A stretch of DNA of 64,000 bases from Geojedonia litorea (GTDB lineage Bacteria; Bacteroidota; Bacteroidia; Flavobacteriales; Flavobacteriaceae). The DNA is taken from assembly GCF_042654525.1 (NCBI RefSeq), contig NZ_JBHSGP010000014.1, positions 1,464,372 through 1,528,371 of the forward strand, given 5' to 3'. Numbering within the stretch: the stretch's first letter is position 1; every line of letters begins with the position of its first letter. The position numbers and the translations under genes are program-made. The notes beneath the pieces are model-generated. The model did not search any database, was not told where the DNA came from, and saw only the letters and a list, made by a program, of their open reading frames with translations. Below are positions 9,048 through 17,485 of the stretch, piece by piece.

Positions 9048-10508
9048 ATGAATTCAGATATTAGACAATTACAACCTACTGCACTTTGGAATAAGTTTGC
9101 AGACCTCAATGCGGTACCTCGTCCTTCTAAAAAAGAAGAGCGCGTGATTCAATTTATGAAAGATTTTGGAGCAAGACTTGGTTTGGATACTCAAGTAGAT
9201 AAAGTAGGGAATGTCATTATTAAAAAGCCAGCGACTCCCGGAATGGAAGATCGAAAAACAGTAGTCATGCAATCACATCTCGATATGGTACATCAAAAAA
9301 ATAATGATACCACATTCGATTTTGATACCCAAGGAATAGAAATGTTTATTGATGGTGATTGGGTCAAAGCCAAAGGCACAACACTAGGTGCTGACAACGG
9401 CTTGGGAGTTGCAACCATTATGGCAATTCTAGAAAGCACAGATATCCCACATCCTGCAATTGAAGCCTTGTTTACTATAGACGAAGAAACAGGGATGACC
9501 GGAGCTAAAGGTCTTGAGGCTGGATTATTATCAGGTGAGATATTATTGAATCTTGATACAGAAGAAGATGATGAAATTGGAGTAGGTTGCGCAGGTGGTC
9601 TGGATGTTACTGCCACAAGAAGTTACAAAGAAGAAGAAATGCCAGAGTTTAAAACTGGTTTTGAAATTATTGTGAAAGGTCTTAATGGAGGGCATTCAGG
9701 TATGGATATCCATAAAGGTTTAGGGAATGCCAATAAAATCATGAATCGACTCCTATTTGACGGTTTTGAAAATTACGGTCTTAGAATTGCCGAAATTGAT
9801 GGTGGAAGTTTGCGTAATGCTATTCCTAGAGAAAGTAAAGCAATTGTTGTTATTGATGAAATACATTCAGAGAGTTTTAGATCTGAAATGAACGATCTGG
9901 CCAATGTCATTAAAACAGAGTTAAAAACCATGGAGCCTAAATTGGAAATCTTGGTGTCACCAACCAAAACACCAAAATACATTATGGAACTTGGTGTTCA
10001 AGAGGGTTTGACCAGAGCTATTTATGCCGCACATAATGGTGTGTATCGTATGAGTGCAGATATTCCTGATTTAGTTGAAACGTCAAATAATATTGCAAAA
10101 GTGGTAGTGAAAAATGGAGAAATTAAAATAGCCTGTTTAACCCGTTCTTCAGTTGAAACCTCTAAAAAGGATTTAGCAAATGCTTTACGTGCTACCTTTG
10201 AATTAACGGGATGTGAAGTAGAGTTTTCTGGTGATTATCCGGGATGGACACCTAATATGGAGTCTCCAATTTTAAAAGTATTGACTCAAATATATAAGGA
10301 GCATAACGGTCAAGAGGCACATGTGGCCGCCTGCCATGCAGGACTTGAATGTGGTATTTTAGGAACCAATTACCCTAGTATGGACATGATAAGTTTTGGA
10401 CCGAATATTAGAGGGGCACATTCACCAGATGAACGTGCACAAATTTCTTCGGTGCAGAAATACTGGGAATTTGTATTGAAAATCCTAAAAGCTACTCCAA
10501 AACGATAG
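9048..10508 (+). CDS. pepD: Aminoacyl-histidine dipeptidase (Xaa-His dipeptidase), M20 family
   Basis: A 486-residue cytoplasmic metallopeptidase that cleaves dipeptides such as beta-Ala-His. The M20 metal site is readable: H77 in SHLD (with catalytic-assist D79), bridging D116 in LGADNG, and the E146-E147 pair in TIDEETG. A further acidic ligand lies in NLDTEEDDEIGVGCAGG. The lid domain lies between about residues 210 and 330, and the length agrees with PepD (about 485). A TTG nine bases upstream is also in frame, but the ATG at 9048 sits 20 bases after a TAnnTTTG element and is preferred. The gene is monocistronic, closed by a hairpin terminator. Confidence 0.95.
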   Translation: MNSDIRQLQPTALWNKFADLNAVPRPSKKEERVIQFMKDFGARLGLDTQVDKVGNVIIKKPATPGMEDRKTVVMQSHLDMVHQKNNDTTFDFDTQGIEMFIDGDWVKAKGTTLGADNGLGVATIMAILESTDIPHPAIEALFTIDEETGMTGAKGLEAGLLSGEILLNLDTEEDDEIGVGCAGGLDVTATRSYKEEEMPEFKTGFEIIVKGLNGGHSGMDIHKGLGNANKIMNRLLFDGFENYGLRIAEIDGGSLRNAIPRESKAIVVIDEIHSESFRSEMNDLANVIKTELKTMEPKLEILVSPTKTPKYIMELGVQEGLTRAIYAAHNGVYRMSADIPDLVETSNNIAKVVVKNGEIKIACLTRSSVETSKKDLANALRATFELTGCEVEFSGDYPGWTPNMESPILKVLTQIYKEHNGQEAHVAACHAGLECGILGTNYPSMDMISFGPNIRGAHSPDERAQISSVQKYWEFVLKILKATPKR

Positions 10509-10512
10509 CAAC

Positions 10513-10542
10513 AAAAAAAGCAGCTCACGAGCTGCTTTTTTT
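10513..10542. terminator. Bidirectional rho-independent terminator
   Basis: A perfect inverted repeat: seven A, then GCAGCTC, AC, GAGCTGC, then seven T. It lies between the convergent pepD gene and the cyclophilin-FKBP gene and can stop transcription from both sides. Confidence 0.93.
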
Positions 10543-10562
10543 GTTTATACTTATCTGAAGTA

Positions 10563-11786
10563 TTATTCTGTAATAGCTACCATTTCTAAAATAAAAATGA
10601 TATCGGAATTAGGTGCAATTAATGGCGGTGCACCTTGTTCACCATAAGCCAAATGGGATGGCATATAGAAGAACGCTTTATCACCAACTTTCAAGCTAGC
10701 TGCAGCCTCTTTAAATCCTGCAATCATTCTGGCATCTGGACTAATTTGCATTGGCATAGGTGAATACATTTGACGCTCAATTTTTTGTTGATTAAATTTA
10801 CCATGACGTTCTTCTACGGCTTGAACATTACTATCAAACAAACGGCCATCAGTAAAATAGCCTTCATAGTTTACTGTAACGTTATCACCAGTTTTAGGTT
10901 TCGCTCCTGTGCCTTTAGTAATGTAATGAACTTTAAGTCCTGACGCTAAAGTACTAGCTTTACTTAAATAGCCATCGAGAATTGGTTTTTGCGTTAAAGC
11001 AGCTTCGGCATTTTTAGCGTCAATCGCTTTTTGTTCTTCTTCAGCTTTAAGACGTGCTTCTTCACGAATTGCTTCTTGCTTTTCTCTTATTTTTGGAAGC
11101 TCTTCTTCAAATACTTTTGGAGCATTGAAGTTTTTAGCTGCCGATCCTTTTCGTATGATATTAACGTGTTCAATAATAACAGGCTCAATAGGTCTGTTGC
11201 CTGGTCCTGTAGCCACATTGGATATAGAATCTTGAATTTCCAATCCAACAACTAATTCGCCAAAAACAGCATGACAACTTACCCTTGGGTTATCACAATC
11301 TTTAAGATTGCCTTGTTGGTCATAAGCGTCTAGACTTGGATAAGGAACTTCGGTTATAAAAAATTGACTGCCGTTAGTTGATGCTCCGCCATTGGCCATT
11401 GATAAAATACCTGGTTTGCTGTGTCTAAGATCAGGATGAAACTCATCTTCAAAACGATAGCCTGGATCTCCAGATCCTGTCCCTGTCGGGTCGCCACCTT
11501 GGATCATAAACTGATCCATAACACGGTGAAAGGTTAAACTGTCGAAATATTTTTTTCCTTTGTATTCATCTTTGACCATGGGGTGATTACCTTCGGCAAG
11601 TGCTACAAAATTAGCAACGGTTACGGGTACTTTTTCAAATTCAAGTTTGGCAATCATGTTTCCTTTGTTGGTAACAAATTCGGCATAAAGACCATCGTCT
11701 AAATTAGGATACTTGTCTTGACAAGACGAGCTGCTCATTAAAAGAACCAAAGCTAATAAGTGTATTGGTTTACTAATCAATTTCAT
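10563..11786 (-). CDS. Lipoprotein peptidyl-prolyl isomerase: cyclophilin-FKBP fusion
   Basis: A 407-residue protein with a lipoprotein signal (cysteine at about residue 23 in MSSSSC). The N-terminal half (about 33-215) is a cyclophilin: FHRVMDQFMIQGGDPTGTG and the SQFFIT strand are diagnostic. A charged helical linker (about 225-265, rich in E, A and K) leads to a C-terminal FKBP domain (about 280-405) with VNYEGYFTDGRLFDS, AGFKEA and PSHLAYGEQGAPP. Both domains accelerate proline cis-trans isomerisation, so this is a dual folding catalyst, probably in the periplasm. It follows gldI, another FKBP-type protein, by 12 bp, pointing to a folding operon for envelope proteins. Confidence 0.93.
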   Translation of the reverse strand: MKLISKPIHLLALVLLMSSSSCQDKYPNLDDGLYAEFVTNKGNMIAKLEFEKVPVTVANFVALAEGNHPMVKDEYKGKKYFDSLTFHRVMDQFMIQGGDPTGTGSGDPGYRFEDEFHPDLRHSKPGILSMANGGASTNGSQFFITEVPYPSLDAYDQQGNLKDCDNPRVSCHAVFGELVVGLEIQDSISNVATGPGNRPIEPVIIEHVNIIRKGSAAKNFNAPKVFEEELPKIREKQEAIREEARLKAEEEQKAIDAKNAEAALTQKPILDGYLSKASTLASGLKVHYITKGTGAKPKTGDNVTVNYEGYFTDGRLFDSNVQAVEERHGKFNQQKIERQMYSPMPMQISPDARMIAGFKEAAASLKVGDKAFFYMPSHLAYGEQGAPPLIAPNSDIIFILEMVAITE

Positions 11787-11798
11787 AGATGTTTGTGT

Positions 11799-12344
11799 TT
11801 AGTTGTTTTGTGTTTTTGTTATTGAATTTATGGTTACTTTACATATTAATGGAATGTTGGTGCCAATGCGTTTGGTGTCACCATAATAACCATAAGCCTT
11901 TTGAGATGGAAATAAAAAGGTGACCGTTTCACCTGGTTTCATAAGTTTTAAGCCTTCACGAAGTCCTGTAAAAAGTTCTTCTTGATCCATGGCATAATTC
12001 TGTGTTGGAATATCGTTGAAAGAGTAGATCTCATTTCCTCTTAAATCTTTAATGTTATAGTTGAAGTTAACAATGTCTCCAAAGTCGGCCATTGTCGTAT
12101 CTTGTTCTACTTTGGTATTATAATAGTACCAAAACCCACTTTCTGAAGCAATAAATTCCTTTTCAGGTTGCTTCTCCATTATGGCAAAGATTTGCTTTTG
12201 CTCGCGTTCGTTTAATTTTATATTGCGTTCGGCAGATTCTTTGATAAAAGAACCGGATTTTTTTGAGATAGGTTGACGTGCTTCAGGAGTTTTACAACTA
12301 AAGGCTAGACAGGTTATTGCGATTATGATTATAGGTTTCATCAT
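11799..12344 (-). CDS. gldI: Gliding motility-associated FKBP-type peptidyl-prolyl isomerase GldI
   Basis: A 181-residue lipoprotein with a LAFSC lipobox (Cys17). After a helical N-terminal part (about 20-60) comes an FKBP domain: the VNFNYNIKDLRGNEIYS strand, GLREGLKLMKPGE and FPSQKAYGYYG. GldI is required for gliding and T9SS-dependent functions in Flavobacterium johnsoniae and is restricted to gliding Bacteroidota lineages. It overlaps the stop of nrnA by 4 bp (ATGA) and is followed after 12 bp by the cyclophilin-FKBP gene, so the three form one transcription unit. Presence of gldI supports a T9SS/gliding organism, but gliding itself cannot be concluded from one gene. Confidence 0.92.
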   Translation of the reverse strand: MMKPIIIIAITCLAFSCKTPEARQPISKKSGSFIKESAERNIKLNEREQKQIFAIMEKQPEKEFIASESGFWYYYNTKVEQDTTMADFGDIVNFNYNIKDLRGNEIYSFNDIPTQNYAMDQEELFTGLREGLKLMKPGETVTFLFPSQKAYGYYGDTKRIGTNIPLICKVTINSITKTQNN

Positions 12345-13357
12345 AAGTTCAGGACATGTTTATAGGAGGGTAATATACGCATAAATTTTTCAATTGTAGC
12401 TTCCATAGATAAATCACTTTTCCCTCCAGCTGCGTTTATATGACCACCGCCTTCAAAATGTGCTCTTGCAAATTCATTGACTGAAAAGTTGCTTTTACTA
12501 CGAAAGGAAATCTTTATAATTTGTTCTTGTTGATTTTCAATAAAGATCGCCGCAAACACAACACCTTGAAGTGATAATCCGTAATTGACAAATCCTTCGG
12601 TATCGCCCTTCTTAAAATTATAGGTATTTAGTTCCTCTTGTGATAAGGTAATATAGGCGGTGTTGTACTCTGGTAACACTTTTAAGTTTCTTAAAGCGCA
12701 GCCTAGCAACTGCAACTGATTATAACTATTAGTGTCGTAGATGTTATTGTGAATTTGCGCATTGTTAGCACCTTTATCAATCAGTGCGGCAATGACCTGA
12801 TGCGTTTGACTCGTTGTGGATGGAAATCTAAAGGATCCTGTATCGGTCATAATACCGGTATAAAGACAAGTGGCCACATCGGCATTGATATGGTCTACAT
12901 CATCCAACATAACTATAAAATTATAAACCATTTCACAGGTTGATGACATAGATACATCCGAATAGGTATATAACGCATAGCCATCTGGTTGTTGATGATG
13001 ATCGATCATGATTTTTATAGCCTTGGAATTGGTTACAACGGCTTCCATATTGCCAATTCTATTTAGCGCATTAAAATCCAGTGTAAAAAGAATATCGGCC
13101 TCTTCAATGAGAAGATTGGCGGCTTCAGTTTGGCTGTCATAGATCATGACGGTTTCTTCAGAAGGTATCCATTTTAGAAAATCAGGATAGTCGTTTGGTG
13201 CGATAATAGTGATCTTGTGTTCAAATTGTTTGAGATAATGATAAATTCCTAAACTAGAACCAATAGCGTCGCCATCTGGATTTTTATGAGGTACAACAAC
13301 AATAGACTTTGGTTCGCTTAATAGTTGTTTTATGTGCTTAATATCGTCTTTTTTCAT
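12341..13357 (-). CDS. nrnA: DHH/DHHA1 phosphoesterase, NrnA-like oligoribonuclease/pAp phosphatase
   Basis: A 338-residue cytoplasmic enzyme. The DHH domain shows the motif N-P-D28-G-D30, the acidic residue in FTLDFN (about 94) and D119-H-H121. The C-terminal DHHA1 domain carries the glycine-rich GGGHINAAGG. Members degrade very short RNAs and dephosphorylate 3'-phosphoadenosine 5'-phosphate using Mn2+. The length matches NrnA (about 310-340). It is the first gene of the nrnA-gldI-peptidyl-prolyl isomerase unit and is divergent from ndk across 131 bp. Confidence 0.9.
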   Translation of the reverse strand: MKKDDIKHIKQLLSEPKSIVVVPHKNPDGDAIGSSLGIYHYLKQFEHKITIIAPNDYPDFLKWIPSEETVMIYDSQTEAANLLIEEADILFTLDFNALNRIGNMEAVVTNSKAIKIMIDHHQQPDGYALYTYSDVSMSSTCEMVYNFIVMLDDVDHINADVATCLYTGIMTDTGSFRFPSTTSQTHQVIAALIDKGANNAQIHNNIYDTNSYNQLQLLGCALRNLKVLPEYNTAYITLSQEELNTYNFKKGDTEGFVNYGLSLQGVVFAAIFIENQQEQIIKISFRSKSNFSVNEFARAHFEGGGHINAAGGKSDLSMEATIEKFMRILPSYKHVLNL

Positions 13358-13439
13358 CGAGAGCGAAGATACAATTTAATACCAAATGCGTAGCAATTTT
13401 ACATACACTTTTGTAAAAATATCCCTTTGCTTTTTATAG

Positions 13440-13469
13440 TTGTAAATACGGATAAAAGCCTTATTTTTG
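13440..13469 (+). promoter_or_regulatory. ndk promoter: TTG-19 bp-TATTTTTG
   Basis: The -33 TTG at 13440-13442 is separated by exactly 19 bp from TATTTTTG at 13462-13469, a full match to the two-part Bacteroidota sigma-ABfr promoter. The start codon of ndk is 19 bases further on. Confidence 0.8.
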
Positions 13470-13488
13470 CACGAAATTTAAAAATACT

Positions 13489-13908
13489 ATGGCAACAAAT
13501 AGAACATTTACCATGCTAAAGCCAGATGCGGTTGAAAAAGGACACATTGGCGCAATATTAGAAAAAATCAATACTGCTGGTTTTAGGATCGTAGCAATGA
13601 AACTTACACAAATGACAACGGCTGATGCGCAAGCATTTTACGCTATTCATAAAGAACGCCCGTTTTTTCCAGATCTAGTGGAATATATGACTCGTGGTCC
13701 AATTGTCGCTGCAATTTTGGAAAAAGACAATGCAGTTGAAGACTTTAGAACGCTTATAGGTGCTACTAATCCTGCTGATGCAGCTGAAGGTACGATCAGA
13801 AAATTGTATGCAGCCTCTATTGGTGAGAATGCTGTTCACGGAAGTGACAGTGATGACAATGCAGCTATTGAAGGTGCGTTTCATTTCTCTGGAAGAGAGA
13901 TGTTTTAA
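13489..13908 (+). CDS. ndk: Nucleoside diphosphate kinase
   Basis: A 139-residue enzyme that transfers the gamma phosphate of ATP to other nucleoside diphosphates through a phosphohistidine. The active-site histidine is H117 in the NAVHGSDS signature. The N-terminal TFTMLKPDAVEKG nucleotide-binding strand and the C-terminal FHFSGREMF are also typical. Full family length. It is transcribed alone from a consensus promoter and closed by a hairpin terminator. Confidence 0.97.
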   Translation: MATNRTFTMLKPDAVEKGHIGAILEKINTAGFRIVAMKLTQMTTADAQAFYAIHKERPFFPDLVEYMTRGPIVAAILEKDNAVEDFRTLIGATNPADAAEGTIRKLYAASIGENAVHGSDSDDNAAIEGAFHFSGREMF

Positions 13909-13934
13909 TACTTTAATTTGAAAAAATAAATCAT

Positions 13935-13962
13935 AGCCTGTACGAAGTTACAGGCTTTTTTT
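13935..13962 (+). terminator. Rho-independent terminator of ndk
   Basis: Stem AGCCTGTA/TACAGGCT with a 6-base loop, followed by a T run at 13957-13962. It lies between ndk and the convergent DUF721 gene. Confidence 0.85.
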
Positions 13963-13963
13963 A

Positions 13964-14260
13964 TTAGCGGAGCACCAGTTTTTTAATGACTTCTTTACCT
14001 AAAGATTCATTAAGCATTTTAATGATTTTTTCGGTGCCGTAACTTAATTCCTCCCGCAATACGCTCGAACTCAATTGCACATAAAGTGTGTCTCGTTCTA
14101 GCTTGATGGCCGTAGTGTAATTATTTACACCATTGCCCATCATACTTTGCCAAGCATCTTTAACATTGACCTTGTCCAGACCATCTTGCAGTTTGTTAGC
14201 CTCAACAAACTCTTTTAAGACATCGTTAATACGTAAATGATCGTTCTGGCGTTTAGTCAT
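13964..14260 (-). CDS. DUF721 domain protein (DciA-like)
   Basis: A 98-residue protein with the compact DUF721 pattern: an N-terminal helix containing the I-x-D-V-L-K-E-F segment, V-x-x-A-W-x-x-x-M-G, and the strand LERDTLYVQLSSSVLREEL. DUF721 is the core of DciA, the helicase-operator protein that works with DnaB in bacteria lacking DnaC/DnaI loaders. That this short Bacteroidota form has the same role is inference, but its place at the end of a recF cluster is consistent. Its start overlaps the preceding small gene by 4 bp. Confidence 0.85.
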   Translation of the reverse strand: MTKRQNDHLRINDVLKEFVEANKLQDGLDKVNVKDAWQSMMGNGVNNYTTAIKLERDTLYVQLSSSVLREELSYGTEKIIKMLNESLGKEVIKKLVLR

Positions 14261-14490
14261 GGGTTAGAAAAATAATATAGTATGACAAAAAATAAAATGA
14301 AAAGTAGTCCACAAAAAATATTTCCTACAATTATATTTCGTTTTGCATTACTAGGTGTATAGATTTCTTTGAACTCAACTTTTAGAAATTTTGAAAAATA
14401 AATTAATAGAGCACCAATCCATTCAAAAGTGTGGATTGAGCTGTTTGATGCAGTTGACCAAATCGTTTTATGCTTGCTGTCTTTATTCAA
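14257..14490 (-). CDS. Small membrane protein of unknown function
   Basis: A 77-residue protein with one C-terminal membrane segment (about 50-73, IIVGNIFCGLLFILFFVILYYF) and perhaps a weaker amphipathic stretch at 22-35. It overlaps the upstream lipoprotein gene by 8 bp and the downstream DUF721 gene by 4 bp, which is good evidence that it is translated. No family recognised. Confidence 0.65.
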   Translation of the reverse strand: MNKDSKHKTIWSTASNSSIHTFEWIGALLIYFSKFLKVEFKEIYTPSNAKRNIIVGNIFCGLLFILFFVILYYFSNP

Positions 14491-14902
14491 CTTTTATTGG
14501 TTCAAAGCGTTTATAAAGATAACGAACATTGTTGGTATTTAGAATTAAAAGTTCATCTTTTGAGGCAGATAAAACCGTTTCTTTCCATGTATCGAATTCG
14601 GTGCCGTAATATAAATTAAGACTGTCGTTTTCAATTTTTATGGTAAGTGTTTCCACAGCTTTAGACGTTTCAAATCCACCAGTGAGATTGGGTTTTAATT
14701 TTTTTCTGAAACCCGCAAGGCTATCATCAATATGAATATAATCTATGGTGTCACTAAAATTGTATAGTTTTTTCTCGCCGTTAGAAAGTGTAGCTTCTTT
14801 GATTTCCCAATAGCCATTAATAAAAGGAATAAAATCTTCTGGTGGTGGTTTGCAACCAACTAACATGAAGACCAAAACTATGAAGACTAGCAGTTTTTTC
14901 AT
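14483..14902 (-). CDS. Small lipoprotein of unknown function, lipocalin-like length
   Basis: A 139-residue protein with a lipoprotein signal (MKKLLVFIVLVFMLVGC; lipobox LVGC). The mature part begins with a W-E-I-K-E-A strand and alternates short beta segments, like small lipocalin-type lipoproteins, but no family was firmly recognised. It starts within the last 4 bp of recF and overlaps the next gene by 8 bp, so it is translationally coupled in the recF unit. Confidence 0.75.
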   Translation of the reverse strand: MKKLLVFIVLVFMLVGCKPPPEDFIPFINGYWEIKEATLSNGEKKLYNFSDTIDYIHIDDSLAGFRKKLKPNLTGGFETSKAVETLTIKIENDSLNLYYGTEFDTWKETVLSASKDELLILNTNNVRYLYKRFEPIKVE

Positions 14903-15978
14903 AATTTAAAAATCTTGTAGGATTGATGAATTTGTTTAACCACATTTTCTGTTCGGTCGGCATGCGTGTCACTGATAAAGAGCTGGCCAAAATGTTCGTC
15001 ATCTACCAACTGTATAATTTGTGCCACTCGGGTTTCATCTAACTTATCAAAAATATCATCAAGCAATAAAATAGGCGCCACACCGCTTTGTTGTTTTATA
15101 AAATCGAATTGTGCCAATTTCAAGGCAATTAAAAAGGATTTTTGCTGTCCTTGACTGCCAAACTTTTTAATAGGATAGCTTTCAATTTCAAAATTTAAAT
15201 CATCTTTGTGTACACCAACGCTAGTGTAATGCAATGCTTTGTCCTTGTTGAGGTTGGACTTTAAAAGCACCTCAAGTTCAGCATCAAACAAATCACTTTT
15301 ATAACTTAAATTAACCACTTCATTTTGGTTGCTAATAGCATTGTATCGTGTTTTAAAAATAGGGATGAAGGCATTTAAAAAAGCTTCACGTGTTTTAAAT
15401 ATTTCGCTGCCATAAGTGTGTAACTGCTGGTTGTAAACCTCAATAGTTTGTGCGTTAAAGGTATTATTGAGCGCAAAATATTTAAGGAGAGCATTGCGCT
15501 GTCCTAAAACTTTATTGTAATTGATGAGGTTGGCAAGGTAGTTTTTATCGCTTTGGGAAATAACACTGTCAATAAACTTACGTCTTGTATCACTCCCTTC
15601 AATAATTAGGTCGCGATCTGCCGGAGAAATAATGACTAAAGGTATAAATCCAATATGGTCACTAAATTTTTCGTAAGCCTTGCTATTGCGTTTAATTACT
15701 TTTTTCTGACCTTTTTTAAACGACACAATAATTTTTTCTTCCCGATTGTCTTTGTCAAAAACACCATCAATCACAAAAAACTCTTCATCATGCTTTATGT
15801 TTTGGGTGGTTACTGGGTTGAAATAGCTTTTTCCGAAAGATAAATGATAAATGGCGTCTAAGACATTAGTTTTGCCAACCCCATTTTTGCCTACAAAGCA
15901 ATTTATTTTTGAATCGAAGCTAAAGGTCTGACTTTCAAAATTTTTGTAATGAATTAGTGAAAGCGTTTTTAGGATCAT
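14899..15978 (-). CDS. recF: DNA replication and repair protein RecF
   Basis: A 359-residue SMC-like ABC ATPase that binds gapped DNA and helps load RecA through RecOR. Walker A is G30-KNGVGKT37, followed by NVLDAIYHLSFGKSY. The ABC signature region is FGSQGQQKSFLIALKLAQ, and Walker B is ILLLDDIFDKLD. Length and motif order match RecF. It heads a leftward unit with a lipoprotein, a small membrane protein and a DUF721 protein, all with overlapping ends. Confidence 0.96.
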   Translation of the reverse strand: MILKTLSLIHYKNFESQTFSFDSKINCFVGKNGVGKTNVLDAIYHLSFGKSYFNPVTTQNIKHDEEFFVIDGVFDKDNREEKIIVSFKKGQKKVIKRNSKAYEKFSDHIGFIPLVIISPADRDLIIEGSDTRRKFIDSVISQSDKNYLANLINYNKVLGQRNALLKYFALNNTFNAQTIEVYNQQLHTYGSEIFKTREAFLNAFIPIFKTRYNAISNQNEVVNLSYKSDLFDAELEVLLKSNLNKDKALHYTSVGVHKDDLNFEIESYPIKKFGSQGQQKSFLIALKLAQFDFIKQQSGVAPILLLDDIFDKLDETRVAQIIQLVDDEHFGQLFISDTHADRTENVVKQIHQSYKIFKL

Positions 15979-16086
15979 AGATAAATAATGTGAATGCTTT
16001 TGATTTTAGCGCGCAATTGTTTCAAAAGATGTGCAAATTATTGAAAAATAACAAATAATTTACCTTTTATTTACCAATAAAAATTT

Positions 16087-16094
16087 TATTTTTG
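16087..16094 (+). promoter_or_regulatory. Probable -7 promoter element (TATTTTTG) for the TPR-ribH unit
   Basis: TATTTTTG matches TAnnTTTG and lies 19 bases before the ATG at 16114, the same spacing as in ndk. The -33 position reads TTT instead of TTG. Confidence 0.6.
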
Positions 16095-16113
16095 CGGCTC
16101 AAATAAAGAATAC

Positions 16114-16878
16114 ATGGCAACATATAAAAAAAGAGGGCATAAACCTAAAACGAAGGCTGACAAGGATGATATCATCGAACAAAATTCAACTACGGCTGAA
16201 GTTTTTAACACTCTAGACGAAACTGCTTCCAAGACTGAAGAATGGGCAATTAAAAACCAAAAGTACATTTTTGTGATTGTTGGTTTGGCCGCTGCAATTG
16301 TTTTGGGCTATTTGGGCTATGACAAGTTTATTGCACAACCAAAAGCTAGTGAAGCTATGAATGAGATGTATACTGCTCAAACTTATTTTGATCAGGCAGT
16401 TAATGCAACCGAGAAGGATTCACTGTTTACTTTAGCTTTAAATGGCGCTGATGGTAAATTTGGAATGCTAGATATTATTAATGAATACAGTGGAACTCCA
16501 GCGGCCAACTTGGCCAACTACTATGCCGGAATGTCCTATTTAAATCTTAGAGATTATATCAATGCCATTACTTATTTGGAAGATTTTTCAAGTGAGGATG
16601 TGGTGTTAAATGCTATTGCAAAAGGAGGCATTGGCGATGCGTTTGCTCAATTAAACCAGCAAGAGAATGCTTTAGAATATTACGAAAAAGCAGTTGCAGT
16701 TTCTGATAACGAATTTACTGCACCTTTATATCTATTCAAAGCGGGAAGTGTCGCTATGGTATTGGAAGATTATGATAAAGCACTTAAATACTTTAATCGT
16801 ATCAAGGATGAATTTCCAAATTCAACTGAAGCAACCAATATAGAAGTCTTTATTGGAAAGGCTGAAGCAAGTATGTAA
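16114..16878 (+). CDS. Membrane-anchored tetratricopeptide repeat protein (YfgM-like)
   Basis: A 254-residue protein with a charged N-terminal cytoplasmic part, one membrane anchor at about 51-68 (YIFVIVGLAAAIVLGYLGY) and a C-terminal TPR region (about 120-254) with motifs such as NALEYYEKAV and YDKALKYFNRIKDEFPNS. This matches the bitopic YfgM-type architecture, in which the TPR domain faces the periplasm and contacts SecYEG and chaperones. That role is inferred from architecture. ribH begins 1 bp after its stop, so the two are co-transcribed, an arrangement that has no obvious functional link. Confidence 0.85.
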   Translation: MATYKKRGHKPKTKADKDDIIEQNSTTAEVFNTLDETASKTEEWAIKNQKYIFVIVGLAAAIVLGYLGYDKFIAQPKASEAMNEMYTAQTYFDQAVNATEKDSLFTLALNGADGKFGMLDIINEYSGTPAANLANYYAGMSYLNLRDYINAITYLEDFSSEDVVLNAIAKGGIGDAFAQLNQQENALEYYEKAVAVSDNEFTAPLYLFKAGSVAMVLEDYDKALKYFNRIKDEFPNSTEATNIEVFIGKAEASM

Positions 16879-16879
16879 C

Positions 16880-17365
16880 ATGGCAACGATAAACCAAAAT
16901 TTATCAGAATACGATAAAACTGCAATCCCAAGCGCGAAAAATTTTCGGTTTGGGATTGTTGTTTCAGAGTGGAATTCTACCATTACTGACGGACTTTTAA
17001 CTGGAGCTTATAACACACTTTTAGAAAATGAGGTAAGTTCTGATAGCATCAACATTTGGCATGTGCCTGGAAGTTACGAACTCATTTATGGGTGTAAAAA
17101 AATGCAGCAACAGGATGTTGATGTAGTTATTGCTATTGGTAGTGTCATCCAAGGCGAAACTAAACATTTTGATTTTGTTTGTGAAGCGGTCTCTCAAGGA
17201 ATTAAAGATCTCAACGTGCAAGGTGAAACTCCTGTAATATTTTGTGTGCTAACCGATAACACTATGCAACAAGCCGTTGACCGTTCTGGTGGAAAGCATG
17301 GCAACAAAGGTGTTGAGGCCGCTGTAGCGGCAATTAAAATGGCCGTACTTCGTAAGAATTCATAG
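16880..17365 (+). CDS. ribH: 6,7-dimethyl-8-ribityllumazine synthase
   Basis: A 161-residue enzyme of the riboflavin pathway that condenses 5-amino-6-ribitylaminouracil with dihydroxybutanone phosphate. Typical elements are the N-terminal FGIVVSEWNSTIT, HVPGSYELI, and IAIGSVIQGETKHFDFV, with catalytic His96. The C-terminal GGKHGNKGVEAAVAAIKMA is also diagnostic. An in-frame TTG upstream at 16853 lies inside the previous gene; the ATG at 16880, right after the TPR stop, is preferred. Confidence 0.96.
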   Translation: MATINQNLSEYDKTAIPSAKNFRFGIVVSEWNSTITDGLLTGAYNTLLENEVSSDSINIWHVPGSYELIYGCKKMQQQDVDVVIAIGSVIQGETKHFDFVCEAVSQGIKDLNVQGETPVIFCVLTDNTMQQAVDRSGGKHGNKGVEAAVAAIKMAVLRKNS

Positions 17366-17453
17366 GACACGATCATCCATTTGCCTAAGGGTTTTCATTA
17401 GCATTGTTAACAATTTTTAGGAATTCTAAAGTCATTTTTCTTTGTAATTTAAG

Positions 17454-17461
17454 TACATTTG
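17454..17461 (+). promoter_or_regulatory. Possible -7 promoter element (TACATTTG)
   Basis: TACATTTG matches TAnnTTTG and lies 24 bases before the proposed GTG start at 17486. It overlaps the alternative TTG start at 17459, which would then not be transcribed. No -33 TTG at the right spacing. Confidence 0.4.
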
Positions 17462-17485
17462 AGCATAACAAAGGGAATTCTAATT

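Noticed and set aside
15382..15397. CACGTG-centred sequence as a parS site
   Set aside because: It lies inside recF and the flanks are not palindromic like parS (TGTTTCACGTGAAACA type). No convincing parS was found near parAB.
16853..16879. TTG start for ribH inside the preceding gene
   Set aside because: The ATG at 16880 gives the normal RibH N-terminus; the extra residues match nothing in the family.
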